Notes under the pieces: generated by a model
Told to the model about the DNA's origin: nothing
The model's database searches: none
What the model saw: the letters and a program-made list of their open reading frames with translations, nothing else
Translations under genes and position numbers: made by a program
Assembly (NCBI RefSeq): GCF_001425205.1
Contig: NZ_LMDW01000016.1
Location: 124,001-188,000, forward strand
Direction of reading: 5' to 3'
Source of the DNA: Variovorax sp. Root411
GTDB lineage: Bacteria > Pseudomonadota > Gammaproteobacteria > Burkholderiales > Burkholderiaceae_C
Length of the DNA stretch: 64,000 nt
Shown: piece after piece, positions 22,059 to 32,900 of the stretch
Numbering within the stretch: position 1 is the stretch's first letter
Layout of the letters: each line of letters begins with the position of its first letter

Positions 22059-25000
22059 ATGGGCTGGGAACTGGACACCGTAGAAAAGCCCTTCGTCGAA
22101 CAGCTCGAGACGATGGGCTGGCGTTATGTCGAAGGCGACCTCGACCATCCCGCCGCCACCGGCCGCACCAGCTTCACCGAGATCATCCAGGAAGCGGCGC
22201 TGCGCCGCCAGCTCCACGCCCTGAACCTGCACGAGATCGAGGGTCAGGCTGCCCCTTGGCTCGATGTGGAACGCATCGCCCAGGCCGTCGGCGCCATCAC
22301 CCGGATCGGCGCCCACCGATTGATGGAAGCGAACGTCGCCGCCACCGAGTTGCTGCTCGGCGGCATCACCGTCGAGGGCCTGCCCGGCTGGGACGGTGGC
22401 CGCGGCCAGACCATCCACTTCATCGACTGGCAGCATCCCGAGCGCAACGAGTTCACGGTGGTGAACCAGTACCGCGTGGACTGCCCCCCCGGCTTCGACC
22501 GCGGAAAGGCCTTTATCGTCCCGGACCTTGTCCTGCTTGTGAACGGCATCCCCCTCGTGGTCGTCGAGTGCAAGAGCCCCTCGTGCCCCGAGCCCCTGGC
22601 CGAGGCGGTGGACCAACTGCGCCGCTACACCAACCAGCGCAGAGCCGACCTTGAGCTGGACGACAACGAAGGCAACGAAAGGCTGTTCCACACCAACCAG
22701 TTGCTGATCGTCACCAGCTTCGACGAGGCCCGCGTGGGCAGCATCGGCGCCAGCTTCCGCCATTACGCAGCCTGGAAGACCGTGGTGCCCAGCACCGAGG
22801 CCGACGTGGCCACCGCACTGGGCAAGGACGCGCTGTCGGAGCAGGAGCGCCTGGTGGCCGGCCTGCTGGCCCCAGCCAACCTGCTGGACGTGGTGCGCCA
22901 CTTCACGCTCTTCATGCAGGCGGACGGTCAGTCCGTCAAGGCCGTGTGCCGCTATCAGCAGTACCGCGCCGTGGCCCACGCCGTGGAGCGCCTGCGCACC
23001 GGCAAGACCCGCGCGCAGGACGGCGAACACGACCGGCGCGGCGGCATCGTCTGGCACACCCAGGGCTCGGGCAAGAGCCTGACCATGGTGTTCCTGATCC
23101 GCAAGCTCCGCACCGATCCCCAGCTGCGCCGCTTCAAGGTGGTCGTGATCACCGACCGCACCGACCTCGAGGTGCAGCTCTCGGGCACTGCGGCCCTGAC
23201 CGGCGAAACCGTGGATCTCGCCACGTCGGCCGAGGCGCTGCGCGGTCTGCTTCGCCGCAAAGGCCCCGGCCTGGTGTTCGGCATGATCCAGAAGCAGCGC
23301 GGCGGCGATGCCTTCGGCGAGCCGGCCCTGACCCGTGAAGACCTGCCGAAGCACAGCGTGCGCGAACCGACCTCGTCCTATCTCAGCGAGGTCCTGAACG
23401 ACGATGACAGCATCCTGGTGCTGGTCGACGAGGCCCACCGCAGCCAGGCTGGGGACCTGCAGGCAGCCTTGCAGGCGGGCCTGCCCAACTGTGCGCGCAT
23501 CGGCTTCACCGGCACCCCCATCCTGATGGGGGACAAGAAGCGCACCCACGAGATCTTCGGTGACTTCATCGACCGCTACACCATCCGCGAGGCCGAGGTC
23601 GACGGCGCCATCGTGCCGATCCTCTACGAGGGGCGGACTGCGCATGGCGCTGTGAAGGACGGCGCCAACCTCGATGAGCTGTTCGAGGACCTGTTTCGCG
23701 AGCACACGCCCGCGGAACTGGAGGCGATCCGCCAGAAGTACGCCACCAAGGGGCAGATTTTCGAGGCCCCGGCCCTGATCGCCGACAAGGCGCGCGACAT
23801 GCTCGGCCACTACGTGACCAACATCCTGCCCAACGGTTTCAAGGCGCAGGTGGTGGCCTACAGCCGCTTGGCGGTGGTGCGCTATCTCGATGCCTTGAGC
23901 ACCGCACGCGACGAGCTGCTGGCCCAGGCCGAGCAGCTGAGCGCCGAGGACAAGACCCTCGACGACGAGGCCTTGTGCCGGCGCCCGCCCAGGGTGCAGG
24001 CCCAGGTGCAGGCCTGGCGCTACCGGCACACCCTCCGGCACCTGGAGTTCGCGCCGGTGATCTCGGGCAGCAACAACGACGACCCGACATGGAGGCCCTG
24101 GACCGACAGCGCGGCCCAGGAGCAGCGCATCACGCGCTTCAAGCAGCCCCTGACCCATGCCGACTCCGCCAAGGGGGACCCCTTGGCCTTCCTGATCGTC
24201 AAGTCGATGCTCCTGACCGGCTTCGACGCGCCGATCGAGGGGGTCTTGTACCTGGACCGACCGATCCGCGAGGCCGAGCTGCTGCAGACCATCGCCCGGG
24301 TGAACCGCACCGGCCACGGCAAGAAGTTCGGGATCGTGGTCGACTACTACGGCCTGGCGCACCACCTGAAGCAGGCGCTGAACGTCTATGCCGACGAGGA
24401 CATCGACGGGGCCCTGCAGAGCCTGAAGGACGAGATCCCGGTGCTGCGCGATCGCCACCTGCGGGTGGTGGACCTGTTCCGCCTCCGCGGTGTCGAGAAC
24501 CTGTCGGACCACGAGGCCTGTGTCGAGGTGTTGAGCGATGAGCGGCTGCGCGCCGAGTTCGCGGTCAAGCTGAAGCAGTTCCTCGACACCCTGGACGTGG
24601 TGCTGCCACGCCCCGAGGGGTTGCCCTTTGCCCCCGATGCCAAGCTGCTCGCCTTCATCTACGCCCGCGCCCGCAATCGTTACCGCGATACCCCCGTCCT
24701 CGGCAAGGACGTGGGCGCCAAGGTGCGCAAGCTGATCGACGACCATGTGGTGTCGATGGGAGTGGACCCCAAGATCCCCCCGGTGTCGCTGACCGACGCG
24801 GACTTCGGCGAAAAGGTCGCGCGCGAGCCGAATGATCGTGCCAAGGCCTCCGAGATGGAGCATGCCATTCGGGCCCACATCCGCGAGAACCTCGACCAGG
24901 ACCCCGTCGCCTACCGCAAATTGAGCGAACGCCTGCGCGAACTGCTGGACAAGCTGGGCGAGCAGTGGGACGACCTGACCGCCGCCCTGCGGGGGCTCGT

Positions 25001-25355
25001 CGACGAGATCAGAGCCGGGACGATGGCGGTCGACGATCGCCTGCCCGACCTGCCGGCGCACTATGGGCCGTTTCTTCGCCTGATCATCGATGCCGCGGTC
25101 GGCGACCGCGCGGTCGCCGACGACGAACGCAAGAAGCTGGTGGACCTGACGGTGGAGCTCGTCGACATGATCGTGGCCGAGCTCACTCCTACCTTCTGGC
25201 GGCCCAACCGCAAGCCGGCGCAGGACGGCCTCGGGGCCCGGATTTTCGAGGTCCTAATGCGATCGCGTTTGATGCCGACTCCGCAGCTTGAGGCGCTGAC
25301 CGACAAGCTGATGGAGCTGGCGCGCGCCAACCACGACCGACTGAGCAAGGCATGA
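22059..25355 (+). CDS. hsdR: Type I restriction endonuclease / translocase subunit
   Basis: 1098 aa. The N-terminal PD-(D/E)xK nuclease has PDLVLLVNGIPLVVVECKSP (about 155-174), with acidic residues and E-x-K. The motor has motif I QGSGKSLTM (about 336) and DEAHRSQ (about 457). It continues with TGFDAP and QTIARVNRTGHGKKFG in the second RecA lobe, then a helical C-terminal domain that docks to HsdM. It translocates DNA and cleaves at a distance from unmodified sites. It begins 13 bp after hsdS and overlaps the next gene by ATGA. A C7 tract lies at 22484-22490. The family and order are canonical. Confidence 0.95.
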   Translation: MGWELDTVEKPFVEQLETMGWRYVEGDLDHPAATGRTSFTEIIQEAALRRQLHALNLHEIEGQAAPWLDVERIAQAVGAITRIGAHRLMEANVAATELLLGGITVEGLPGWDGGRGQTIHFIDWQHPERNEFTVVNQYRVDCPPGFDRGKAFIVPDLVLLVNGIPLVVVECKSPSCPEPLAEAVDQLRRYTNQRRADLELDDNEGNERLFHTNQLLIVTSFDEARVGSIGASFRHYAAWKTVVPSTEADVATALGKDALSEQERLVAGLLAPANLLDVVRHFTLFMQADGQSVKAVCRYQQYRAVAHAVERLRTGKTRAQDGEHDRRGGIVWHTQGSGKSLTMVFLIRKLRTDPQLRRFKVVVITDRTDLEVQLSGTAALTGETVDLATSAEALRGLLRRKGPGLVFGMIQKQRGGDAFGEPALTREDLPKHSVREPTSSYLSEVLNDDDSILVLVDEAHRSQAGDLQAALQAGLPNCARIGFTGTPILMGDKKRTHEIFGDFIDRYTIREAEVDGAIVPILYEGRTAHGAVKDGANLDELFEDLFREHTPAELEAIRQKYATKGQIFEAPALIADKARDMLGHYVTNILPNGFKAQVVAYSRLAVVRYLDALSTARDELLAQAEQLSAEDKTLDDEALCRRPPRVQAQVQAWRYRHTLRHLEFAPVISGSNNDDPTWRPWTDSAAQEQRITRFKQPLTHADSAKGDPLAFLIVKSMLLTGFDAPIEGVLYLDRPIREAELLQTIARVNRTGHGKKFGIVVDYYGLAHHLKQALNVYADEDIDGALQSLKDEIPVLRDRHLRVVDLFRLRGVENLSDHEACVEVLSDERLRAEFAVKLKQFLDTLDVVLPRPEGLPFAPDAKLLAFIYARARNRYRDTPVLGKDVGAKVRKLIDDHVVSMGVDPKIPPVSLTDADFGEKVAREPNDRAKASEMEHAIRAHIRENLDQDPVAYRKLSERLRELLDKLGEQWDDLTAALRGLVDEIRAGTMAVDDRLPDLPAHYGPFLRLIIDAAVGDRAVADDERKKLVDLTVELVDMIVAELTPTFWRPNRKPAQDGLGARIFEVLMRSRLMPTPQLEALTDKLMELARANHDRLSKA

Positions 25356-26047
25356 GCGCCCTGGTGGTCAACGACCTGCGCTTCGAGCTGCGGCGCAGCA
25401 GCGCGCGACGGTCGATGGAAATCATCGTAGATCGCAGGGGCGAGCTGGTGCTGTCGGCGCCGCCCGCGGTCGAAGAAACTAAGCTGCGGGACTTCGTGCA
25501 GCGCAAGCGCATGTGGATCTACCGGCAGCTCGCCCGCCAGGCTGCCCTGGGACTGCAGGCGCGCCGGAAGGTGTTCGTGGATGGGGAAGGGTTTCCCTAC
25601 CTGGGCCGCAGCTACCGCCTGCGGTTGGTGGCCGAGTCGGATGCAGCGGTCAAGCTGGTGGGGGGGCGCTTCGTGATGCCGCAGGCGCTGGCCAAGGACG
25701 GTCGGGAGCACCTGATCCGTTGGTACTGCAGCCGGGCACGACCGTGGCTCGAGGACAAGGCCAGCGAGTACGCGGCGCGGATGGAAGTCGCGCCGGCGGG
25801 GGTGCGGGTGCAGGACCTGGGCTACCGATGGGGCTCATGCGGCAAGGGGGAGTGGCTCTACTTTCACTGGAAGACGATCCTGCTGCCTGCGCGCATCGCG
25901 GAGTACGTGGTGGTGCACGAGATGGCGCACCTGCACGAGCCGCACCACACACCGGAGTACTGGCGGCGCGTGGAGCGCGCGATGCCGGATTTCGAGCAGC
26001 GCAGGACCTGGCTTGCCATGCACGGTGGCGAGCTGGAAGGGCTGTAG
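25352..26047 (+). CDS. YgjP/DUF45-family zinc metallopeptidase linked to type I R-M
   Basis: 231 aa. The zincin motif H189-E-x-x-H193 (VVVHEMAHLHEPHH) has a third histidine shortly after, and the upstream family motif YRWGSCG lies at about 158-164. These are typical of the SprT/YgjP (M48-like, DUF45) family. Its start overlaps the hsdR stop (ATGA), so it is made together with HsdR. Such genes often accompany type I systems; regulated proteolysis of HsdR is a reasonable but unproven role. A G7 run occurs near 25660-25666. Confidence 0.88.
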   Translation: MSALVVNDLRFELRRSSARRSMEIIVDRRGELVLSAPPAVEETKLRDFVQRKRMWIYRQLARQAALGLQARRKVFVDGEGFPYLGRSYRLRLVAESDAAVKLVGGRFVMPQALAKDGREHLIRWYCSRARPWLEDKASEYAARMEVAPAGVRVQDLGYRWGSCGKGEWLYFHWKTILLPARIAEYVVVHEMAHLHEPHHTPEYWRRVERAMPDFEQRRTWLAMHGGELEGL

Positions 26048-26366
26048 CGATTCGACAGGTGGTCAGGAGCGAACCATGACGGGCGTCGGTTTCCTGGCAG
26101 TGGGAACGCCCGGAGTTCAAGGCCCAACCATCCGGAACGCGCGACTTGGACGTGCACACGTCTGTAGGCCGCACCCATTTCCCAGGTATCCCAACGTTCT
26201 CTTTTTCGCATAGGGGATAGCCGCACAGTGTTAATTTTAGATACAGTCGTAAAAAGCCAGATCGAAAAGGGCTGGCGAGGTCGCAGCAGGGTGCAGGCCA
26301 GCAGATCTGCCAACCGGCGATGCTCTGACGGCCAGAATCCGAACGAAACAAGAAGGACAAAACGCA
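26048..26366. other. Intergenic region before the DISARM-like operon; probable promoter
   Basis: 319 bp without a supported gene. An AT-rich patch around 26219-26262 (TTAATTTTAGATACAGTCG) stands out from the GC-rich surroundings and is the best place for the promoter of the long downstream operon. The methyltransferase start has SD AGAAGGA at 26351-26357. Confidence 0.5.
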
Positions 26367-27947
26367 GTGGGAGGAGCATCAGCGGTCCCGATAATCGATG
26401 TCTTCGCTGGCCCGGGCGGTCTTGGCGAGGGTTTTTCCGCACTCACGGATCAAGATGGAGCGCGCGCATTCCGGATTGCACTCTCGGTCGAGAAGGAGCC
26501 GGTCGCGTGCGCAACCTTGCAGCTGCGCGCGCTTCGACGACATCTGGCTGGTGCGGGCAAGCTGGATGCGTACTACGCGATGCTCCGTGGCGAGATTGAC
26601 CGAAGCGAGTTCGATGCATTGCCCATTGTCCAAGAGGCTTTGGCTGAGGTTCGTTCCGAGATCATGAACGCGGAGCTGGGCAAGTGCGACGCCGCACTTG
26701 TCGACGCCCGGATTCGGAACGCGCTCGCCGGAGCGACCAACTGGGTGTTGATCGGCGGGCCCCCATGTCAGGCGTACTCGCTTGCCGGGCGGGCTAGGCG
26801 CGCCAATGACCTGGCGTTCGAGGCTGACGAGAAACACTTCCTCTACCGAGAATACCTGCGCATCATCAGGGCGCACGCGCCGCCCGTGTTCGTGATGGAG
26901 AACGTCAAGGGAATGCTGTCTTCCCATCATGGCGGCCTTCCAATCTTCTCGCGCATCTGCAAGGACCTGGCAGCGCCGGCCCGAGGTCTCTCGTACGAGA
27001 TCAGGTCGCTCGTAAAGCCGTACGACGTGTCCGGCATGATGCCGGACGACTACATCATCGAAGCAGAGCGATACGGTATCCCGCAGACGCGCCACCGGGT
27101 GATCCTGCTCGGTGTTCGTTCCGACCTCTCCAACCGTCATTCCGACTTGCTCGTCGCGAGCGATCGTCCTGTCACGGTGAAGCAGACACTGGCCGGGCTT
27201 CCTCGCATAAGGAGCAAGCTGTCACGGGGCACGGACTCGGCGGCGGCCTGGCATGCCGCGGTCCGGAAGGCCTCATCGACTGTGCGTGGTTGGGGCGTGG
27301 ATGGTGAAAGGCAGGTCGTCGCAGCCATGAGCGCGGCGGCGCAGTTGTCCGCAGACCTCGATGACTCCGGCGCGATGTTCAAGGGCAAACGGTCACCGCT
27401 CTCGGGTGCGCCAAGGGATCTGGCCCGCTGGCTCGAGGCGCCAGGTCTTGGCGGCGTCATCCAGCACGAGGCCCGCCAACATATGGCAAGCGACCTGGCA
27501 CGCTATCTCTTCGCGGCGACTTTCGCACAGGAATTCGGCTATCCGCCCAAGCTTGATGCCTTCCCTGGTGCGTTGCTGCCGGACCACGAGAACGCCCGGG
27601 AATCGGTCGAGCGCCGCACGCCGTTTCCGGACCGCTTCCGGGTGCAGTGCGCCGGAGTTCCATCCAGCACGATCGTGTCGCACATCGCCAAGGACGGTCA
27701 CTACTACATCCACTATGACCCGACCCAGTGCAGGAGCCTCACAGTGCGCGAGGCGGCCAGGCTTCAGACGTTTCCCGAGGACTACTTTTTCGAGGGAACT
27801 CGAACGCAGCAGTATGTCCAGGTAGGGAATGCTGTTCCGCCGCTGCTTGCCCGACGCATCGCGGAGGTGGTACACGGGCTCGTCCGCGAGCGACCGAGAA
27901 GATCACGGGAACAGCGCAGGAGCCTGGCGGAGAGCAGCGCAGCATGA
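26367..27947 (+). CDS. drmMII: DNA 5-cytosine methyltransferase, DISARM DrmMII-like
   Basis: 526 aa from GTG 26367, with SD AGAAGGA. The C5-methylase motifs appear in order: I DVFAGPGGLGEGF (11-23), IV GGPPCQAYS with catalytic C134, VI MENVKG, VIII QTRHRVILLG and X QVGNAVPPLLARRIAE. A variable target-recognition region precedes motif IX/X. In DISARM class 2 the equivalent enzyme methylates host sites to mark self. It overlaps the next gene by ATGA. A vsr gene closes the same operon, as is common with 5-cytosine methylases. A stand-alone type II methylase is the alternative, but operon continuity argues against it. Confidence 0.88.
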   Translation: MGGASAVPIIDVFAGPGGLGEGFSALTDQDGARAFRIALSVEKEPVACATLQLRALRRHLAGAGKLDAYYAMLRGEIDRSEFDALPIVQEALAEVRSEIMNAELGKCDAALVDARIRNALAGATNWVLIGGPPCQAYSLAGRARRANDLAFEADEKHFLYREYLRIIRAHAPPVFVMENVKGMLSSHHGGLPIFSRICKDLAAPARGLSYEIRSLVKPYDVSGMMPDDYIIEAERYGIPQTRHRVILLGVRSDLSNRHSDLLVASDRPVTVKQTLAGLPRIRSKLSRGTDSAAAWHAAVRKASSTVRGWGVDGERQVVAAMSAAAQLSADLDDSGAMFKGKRSPLSGAPRDLARWLEAPGLGGVIQHEARQHMASDLARYLFAATFAQEFGYPPKLDAFPGALLPDHENARESVERRTPFPDRFRVQCAGVPSSTIVSHIAKDGHYYIHYDPTQCRSLTVREAARLQTFPEDYFFEGTRTQQYVQVGNAVPPLLARRIAEVVHGLVRERPRRSREQRRSLAESSAA

Positions 27948-29926
27948 CCAACGCCGCCGAGTCAGTCGCCGACAGCGAATTCGAGCCCAATCCCGAACAG
28001 CGGGCGGTTATCGAGGCTGCCGTCGGTGAATGGCTTCTGGTGGTCGCGGGGCCTGGAACCGGCAAGACCGAGGTGGCCGCGATGCGCCTTGTGCACCTGA
28101 TTCGGGACGGCCTGCAGCCCGCGCAGATCCTGGTGCTCAGCTTCTCACGGAGCGCTGTTGCGACATTGACCCGCCGACTCGCCGCGCTCCGCCTCGCCGA
28201 CGCCGGGGTTGTCGAGGATCTCCGGCATCTCGCCATACGGACATTCGATTCCTGGGCATTCCGCATTCTGAGGCAGGGGGGCGCAGCAGTTTCCGAACTC
28301 CTCGCCCGTCAGCACGACGAAAACATCGTCGCGGCAACGGCGGCCTTCACCGATGGGACGAACGCCGCAATCCGCGAGCGCCTGGCCGGCATCCGGCACG
28401 TCATCGTCGACGAGTTCCAGGACTTGCCCGGCGTGCGCGCTGGCATGGTGATCGAACTTCTGTCGAGGTTGAACTCAGGGGAGCATCCCGTCGGGTTCAC
28501 GGTCCTCGGCGATCCGGTTCAATCCATCTATCGGTGGGCGGCTCGCTCGAGGGGGCAGCAAGAGCCGTCCGATCCCTGGGACGACCTGAAGAGGCGGATG
28601 GGCATCGGCCTGCGCGAGGTGCAGCTGACCCGCAATCATCGATCCACCGAGAAGCTGGCAAGCATGGCCACCAGCCTTCGAAAGATCCTGCAAAGCGACC
28701 TTCTCACTGCGGAGAAGAAGCTGACCGCGATGCAGCGGTTTCTGGAGCGGCTACCGGCCTCGTCCCACGAAGTGAAGCTGGGTCCCGACTGGCTGGCGAA
28801 CTTGCCGGAGGGCACCGTCGCGGTTCTCACGCGGAGCAACGGGGAAGCGGTCCGGGTGACGAAGATGCTCTTGGGCGACAGCGTGGAAGGACCGGCAGTT
28901 TCAGTCCGGCTTCGAGTCGCTGGTTCGCAACCCATTGCGCCGGCGTGGATCGCCGTGCTCCTTTCGCGGTTCAAGCCGCAGGTCATTTCGCGATCCACAT
29001 TTGAGATCGTCTATCAGCGGGCAGAGGAGGGCTTGGACCCGCCAGATCGTGCCCTTCTCGGCATGCCACCACGCGAGAGTGCGTGGCGGCGGCTCGCACG
29101 GGCCAGCGGCGCGCCGGAACGGACCACATCGATAGATCTTGGCGACCTGCGCGAGCGGCTCGCTTGGCCGGACTCCTTTCCGGATGACCAGCTTTCGGAA
29201 AGCGCTGTGGTCTATGTCACGACGATCCATCAGGCCAAGGGGATGGAATTCGACAATGTCGCCTTGCTCGACTCGCGGCCTCGCGATGATGCGCAGCTGG
29301 CCGAGGACCCACTCGAGATGGCGAACGTCGGATTCGTTGCCGTCACGAGAGCGGGGAAGGCGCTTGGCCGGATTCCCTCGGAATGCATCTACAAGGCCCC
29401 GTACGAATGCGTCCTCCCAAGTGGGAGGAGCCGCTTCCTCTCGTGGGGAAAGCTGACGAACCTGCAGTTCGGCCTTCCTGGCGACATCGATCCTGTCAGC
29501 TTTGTGGACCATGAATTCCACGACGGTGTCGAACAGGTCGTTGCCGTGCAGCACGAGCTTGCCGCACGGGTCGCTGCACTCCGGGGGCACAAGGTCATCC
29601 TCACGCGGATCGACGCCCCCCACGAGAAGACGCGCGCACGCGATACCCGATACGAGATCTGCCTTCAGGAGGGAGACCGGCAGGGTCTCAGGCTGGCATG
29701 CACGTCGCAGCAGGTCACCACGGACTTGCTGGATCTCCTGTGGGACCGGAGGCTGTCCCTGCCGAACAAGATATTCAATCTGCGGATCGGCGAAGTCATC
29801 TCGCTGGCTGCCCGCGGCGACGTGGCCCCGACCGTTCCCCAGCCGTGGCAGTCGAGCCGCCTGTGGCTCGGGATCACGCTCTTCGGAACTGGCGACTTCA
29901 AGACTTGGAAACGCAATGGCAAATGA
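27944..29926 (+). CDS. UvrD/PcrA-type SF1 helicase of the DISARM-like operon
   Basis: 660 aa from ATG 27944. SF1 motifs: Q NPEQRAVIEAA, I VAGPGTGKTEVAA (about 36-48), II VIVDEFQDL, III LGDPVQSIYRWA, IV LTRNHRS, V TTIHQAKGMEFD and VI FVAVTRAGKAL. Motif VI is degenerate compared with the usual 'ALTRA-k/r' but keeps the arginine. The last 150 residues have no recognised domain. It translocates on single-stranded DNA. Canonical DISARM has no such gene; class 2 has DrmE, which this might replace. Both ends overlap neighbours (ATGA before, 11 bp after), so it is an integral operon member. Confidence 0.85.
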   Translation: MTNAAESVADSEFEPNPEQRAVIEAAVGEWLLVVAGPGTGKTEVAAMRLVHLIRDGLQPAQILVLSFSRSAVATLTRRLAALRLADAGVVEDLRHLAIRTFDSWAFRILRQGGAAVSELLARQHDENIVAATAAFTDGTNAAIRERLAGIRHVIVDEFQDLPGVRAGMVIELLSRLNSGEHPVGFTVLGDPVQSIYRWAARSRGQQEPSDPWDDLKRRMGIGLREVQLTRNHRSTEKLASMATSLRKILQSDLLTAEKKLTAMQRFLERLPASSHEVKLGPDWLANLPEGTVAVLTRSNGEAVRVTKMLLGDSVEGPAVSVRLRVAGSQPIAPAWIAVLLSRFKPQVISRSTFEIVYQRAEEGLDPPDRALLGMPPRESAWRRLARASGAPERTTSIDLGDLRERLAWPDSFPDDQLSESAVVYVTTIHQAKGMEFDNVALLDSRPRDDAQLAEDPLEMANVGFVAVTRAGKALGRIPSECIYKAPYECVLPSGRSRFLSWGKLTNLQFGLPGDIDPVSFVDHEFHDGVEQVVAVQHELAARVAALRGHKVILTRIDAPHEKTRARDTRYEICLQEGDRQGLRLACTSQQVTTDLLDLLWDRRLSLPNKIFNLRIGEVISLAARGDVAPTVPQPWQSSRLWLGITLFGTGDFKTWKRNGK

Positions 29927-32900
29927 TCCTTCACGGCAGGAAGAGGTCAGGGCGGCCCTGGCAGATGCGGCCAGCGGCTTGCTCATGGGGCCGCTCCGTT
30001 CCGATGAGGTCATCGAGTCTGCACCGATCGACACCTACCTGACGGGCATTCTCTGGCCGCGCGGGGCGCCGGTCGACGGCATCGACGATGACGCCGGGCT
30101 GGACTCCGGCAGTGATCCGACATCCGGAGTGGAAACAGCAGTTCCTGGCTACCGGGCGATTCGTCCCTGCTCCATCGGCATCACATTCGCAGTCGGGACG
30201 GGCGCGACCGTGATCATCAGCCTGGGTGAAACTTCGAGATACGTTCCCGTGGACATCGGGCAATCCGATCGGGTGCAGGGTGCCGAAGCTGGGCCGGAGC
30301 CCGCAGGTGGGCGGAGGCCGACCAATGCATCGGAGGGCGGTTCACCGTCAGTGTCGGGAGAGGGGGCGCCGCAATCCGGCAAGGCCTGGGCTCGACAGCG
30401 CCTGGGGTATTCCGTGCGGCTGGGGCCGGAGTCGGCACCCCCCCCACCCAAGCATGAATTCATGGACGCCCAGGGACGCTCTGTCGTCGATCGGCGTCTC
30501 TCGGTGCACGTGCGACGGCGGGTGGGACCCGACCAGCACGTCTTGACCGTGACGCTGATCAACGAGGAACTGGACGACGAGAACAACTCCGGGCCCAGGG
30601 ACGCCCGGTGCCTGTTCCAGGCAGGCCTCGTCGTCGAGGCCGTGGTGGGCGACGCACCCGGCATACAGCCACGAAAGACACCGCCGATCACGAGCAGCGA
30701 TGAAGACACGCTCACGAATGCGTTGTTGTACCGGGATGTCCGGGAATTTGCTGTCGGTCATGGCATCGCCGCGACTTGGGCGTCCGACCCGGCGGACGTG
30801 GTTCGGGAAGTCCGTACCGCCTGGTTGCCCGAGACCCGTGTCTTCGGCACGAGTCCGGATGGTCACGATCTCCTGGCGGCCTTCAGGCGGTCCCACCCCG
30901 ACGCGCTGAAGGCCGAATTCCTCGGACGCGAATCCGCCCGGGACGCAGTCACCGCATCACTCGGTGCATTCGCAGAGTGCTACGCGCTGTGGATCCAGCA
31001 GACGCTCAGGGCACGGCGGGATCAGTTCCATGGCGAACTGCGCCGGGCGGCAGACGCCAACCTCGATCGATGTGCTTCGACCCTGGGTCGGATCCGCGCC
31101 GGTGTGGATGTGCTCTGCAAGGACGAGGCTGTATGGGTTGCCTTCGCTCTGGCCAATGCCGCGATGGACCGCCAGTCGCGCTTCCGCGCAAAGGGGCAGG
31201 GCGCGAGGCCGCTGGTTTGGCGCCCCTTCCAGCTGGCCTTCATGTTGCTGGTCATTCCCGGACTCGCCGATCCCGCGCTGGACGATCGACAGTGCATGGA
31301 CCTGCTGTGGTTTCCCACTGGTGGTGGCAAGACGGAGGCATATCTCGCGCTGACCGCGTTCCAGATCTTCCACCGCCGCCTGGCCGACGAGCACCGGAGA
31401 GTGGACGGCGGCGTGGATGTGCTCATGCGCTACACGCTGCGACTCCTGACCGTGCAGCAGTTCCAGCGTGCGGCGTCGCTGATCGCTGCATGCGATGCGA
31501 TGCGCGAGACGGACGGACGTCTTGGACAGGCGCGCATCACCCTCGGGCTCTACGTTGGCAGCGACGCGACGCCCAACAACATGAGCGATGCCCGGGAGGC
31601 CCTGGATCAGGAACATGCGGATCAGAAGCCGAAATCCTCACCGCGCCAACTGCTCCGGTGTCCGGTGTGCGGGTCAGAGCTACCGGCCGCGGCCTATCGG
31701 GCCGACCCTTTGCAGCCGCGCATCGAGATCTTCTGCAGCCAAGCGGACTGCGAAACCGGCGGGCTGCCCTTGCCTGTGCTGACCGTCGATGCGACGATCT
31801 ATGCGAACCCGCCTTCGTTGCTCATCGGGACCATCGACAAGTTCGCACAGATTCCCAAACGAACTGACATCCGGAGGATCTTCGGTCTCGACGGCGGACT
31901 GCCCCCGGGACTGATCATCCAGGATGAACTCCATCTGATCTCGGGGCCGCTGGGTTCCATGGCAGGCCTCTACGAGGCGAGTGTCGACCTCCTGTGCACC
32001 CGAGACGGTGTTCGCCCCAAGGTGATCGGTTCGACCGCAACCATCGGGTATGCGGCGGCCCAGGTGCGTGCACTCTTCGACCGGAGCGTGCTCCAGTTTC
32101 CGCCACCGGGCTTCGATGCGTCCGACTCCTTCTTCGCGGTGCGCGATGCGGACGGGCCCGACCGGCTGTACATCGGCATCCCGACGGCCGGCCGCAGTCC
32201 GAAGTTCGCCCTGCAGGCGGTGATCGCCGCCCTGTTGCAATCTGCGGCATCGCTGGTCGCGACCGGCAAGGCCGACGACGCCTCGATCGATGCCTACTGG
32301 ACCTGCGTTGCCTATTTCAACAGCCTGCGCGAGCTGGGTGGCGCCTACGTCCTGATGCAGGACGACGTTCCGCGGCAGATGCAGTTCCTTTCCGGGCGGC
32401 TCGGCACGCCGAGGCGTGAGCTCGAGCTCGAACCCGAGGAGCTGAGCAGCCGCCAGTCCTCACGTGAGTTGCCGGGGCTCCTGCATGCGTTGTCCACGAC
32501 GCTGGCGCAGTTCAGGTCCGACCCATTCGAATACGCGGCACCGAAGGACGCAGTGCTGGCGTCGAACATGATCTCGGTCGGTGTGGATGTCCCCAGGCTC
32601 GGGCTGATGGTGGTCAACGGGCAACCCAAGTCGACCGCGGAGTACATACAGGCGAGCAGCCGGGTGGGCCGTGGCATACCCGGTCTCGTGGTCACGCTCT
32701 ACAACTTCGGCCGGCCACGCGACCTGTCCCACTTCGAGCATTTTCGTACGTATCACAGTGCTCTATATCGCAATGTCGAGGCGACCAGCGTCACCCCCTG
32801 GGCACCGCGCGCGCGAGACAAGGCGCTTCATGCCGTCGTTGCCTCGGTGGTACGGCATCTGGTGCCAGGCCTTGAGGGCGACGAGGATGCGGCACAGTTC

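Noticed and set aside
22008..25061. 1017-aa open frame on the minus strand across hsdR
   Set aside because: Low-complexity His/Gly/Leu/Val/Ala-rich translation antisense to a gene with all HsdR motifs; a GC-rich shadow frame.
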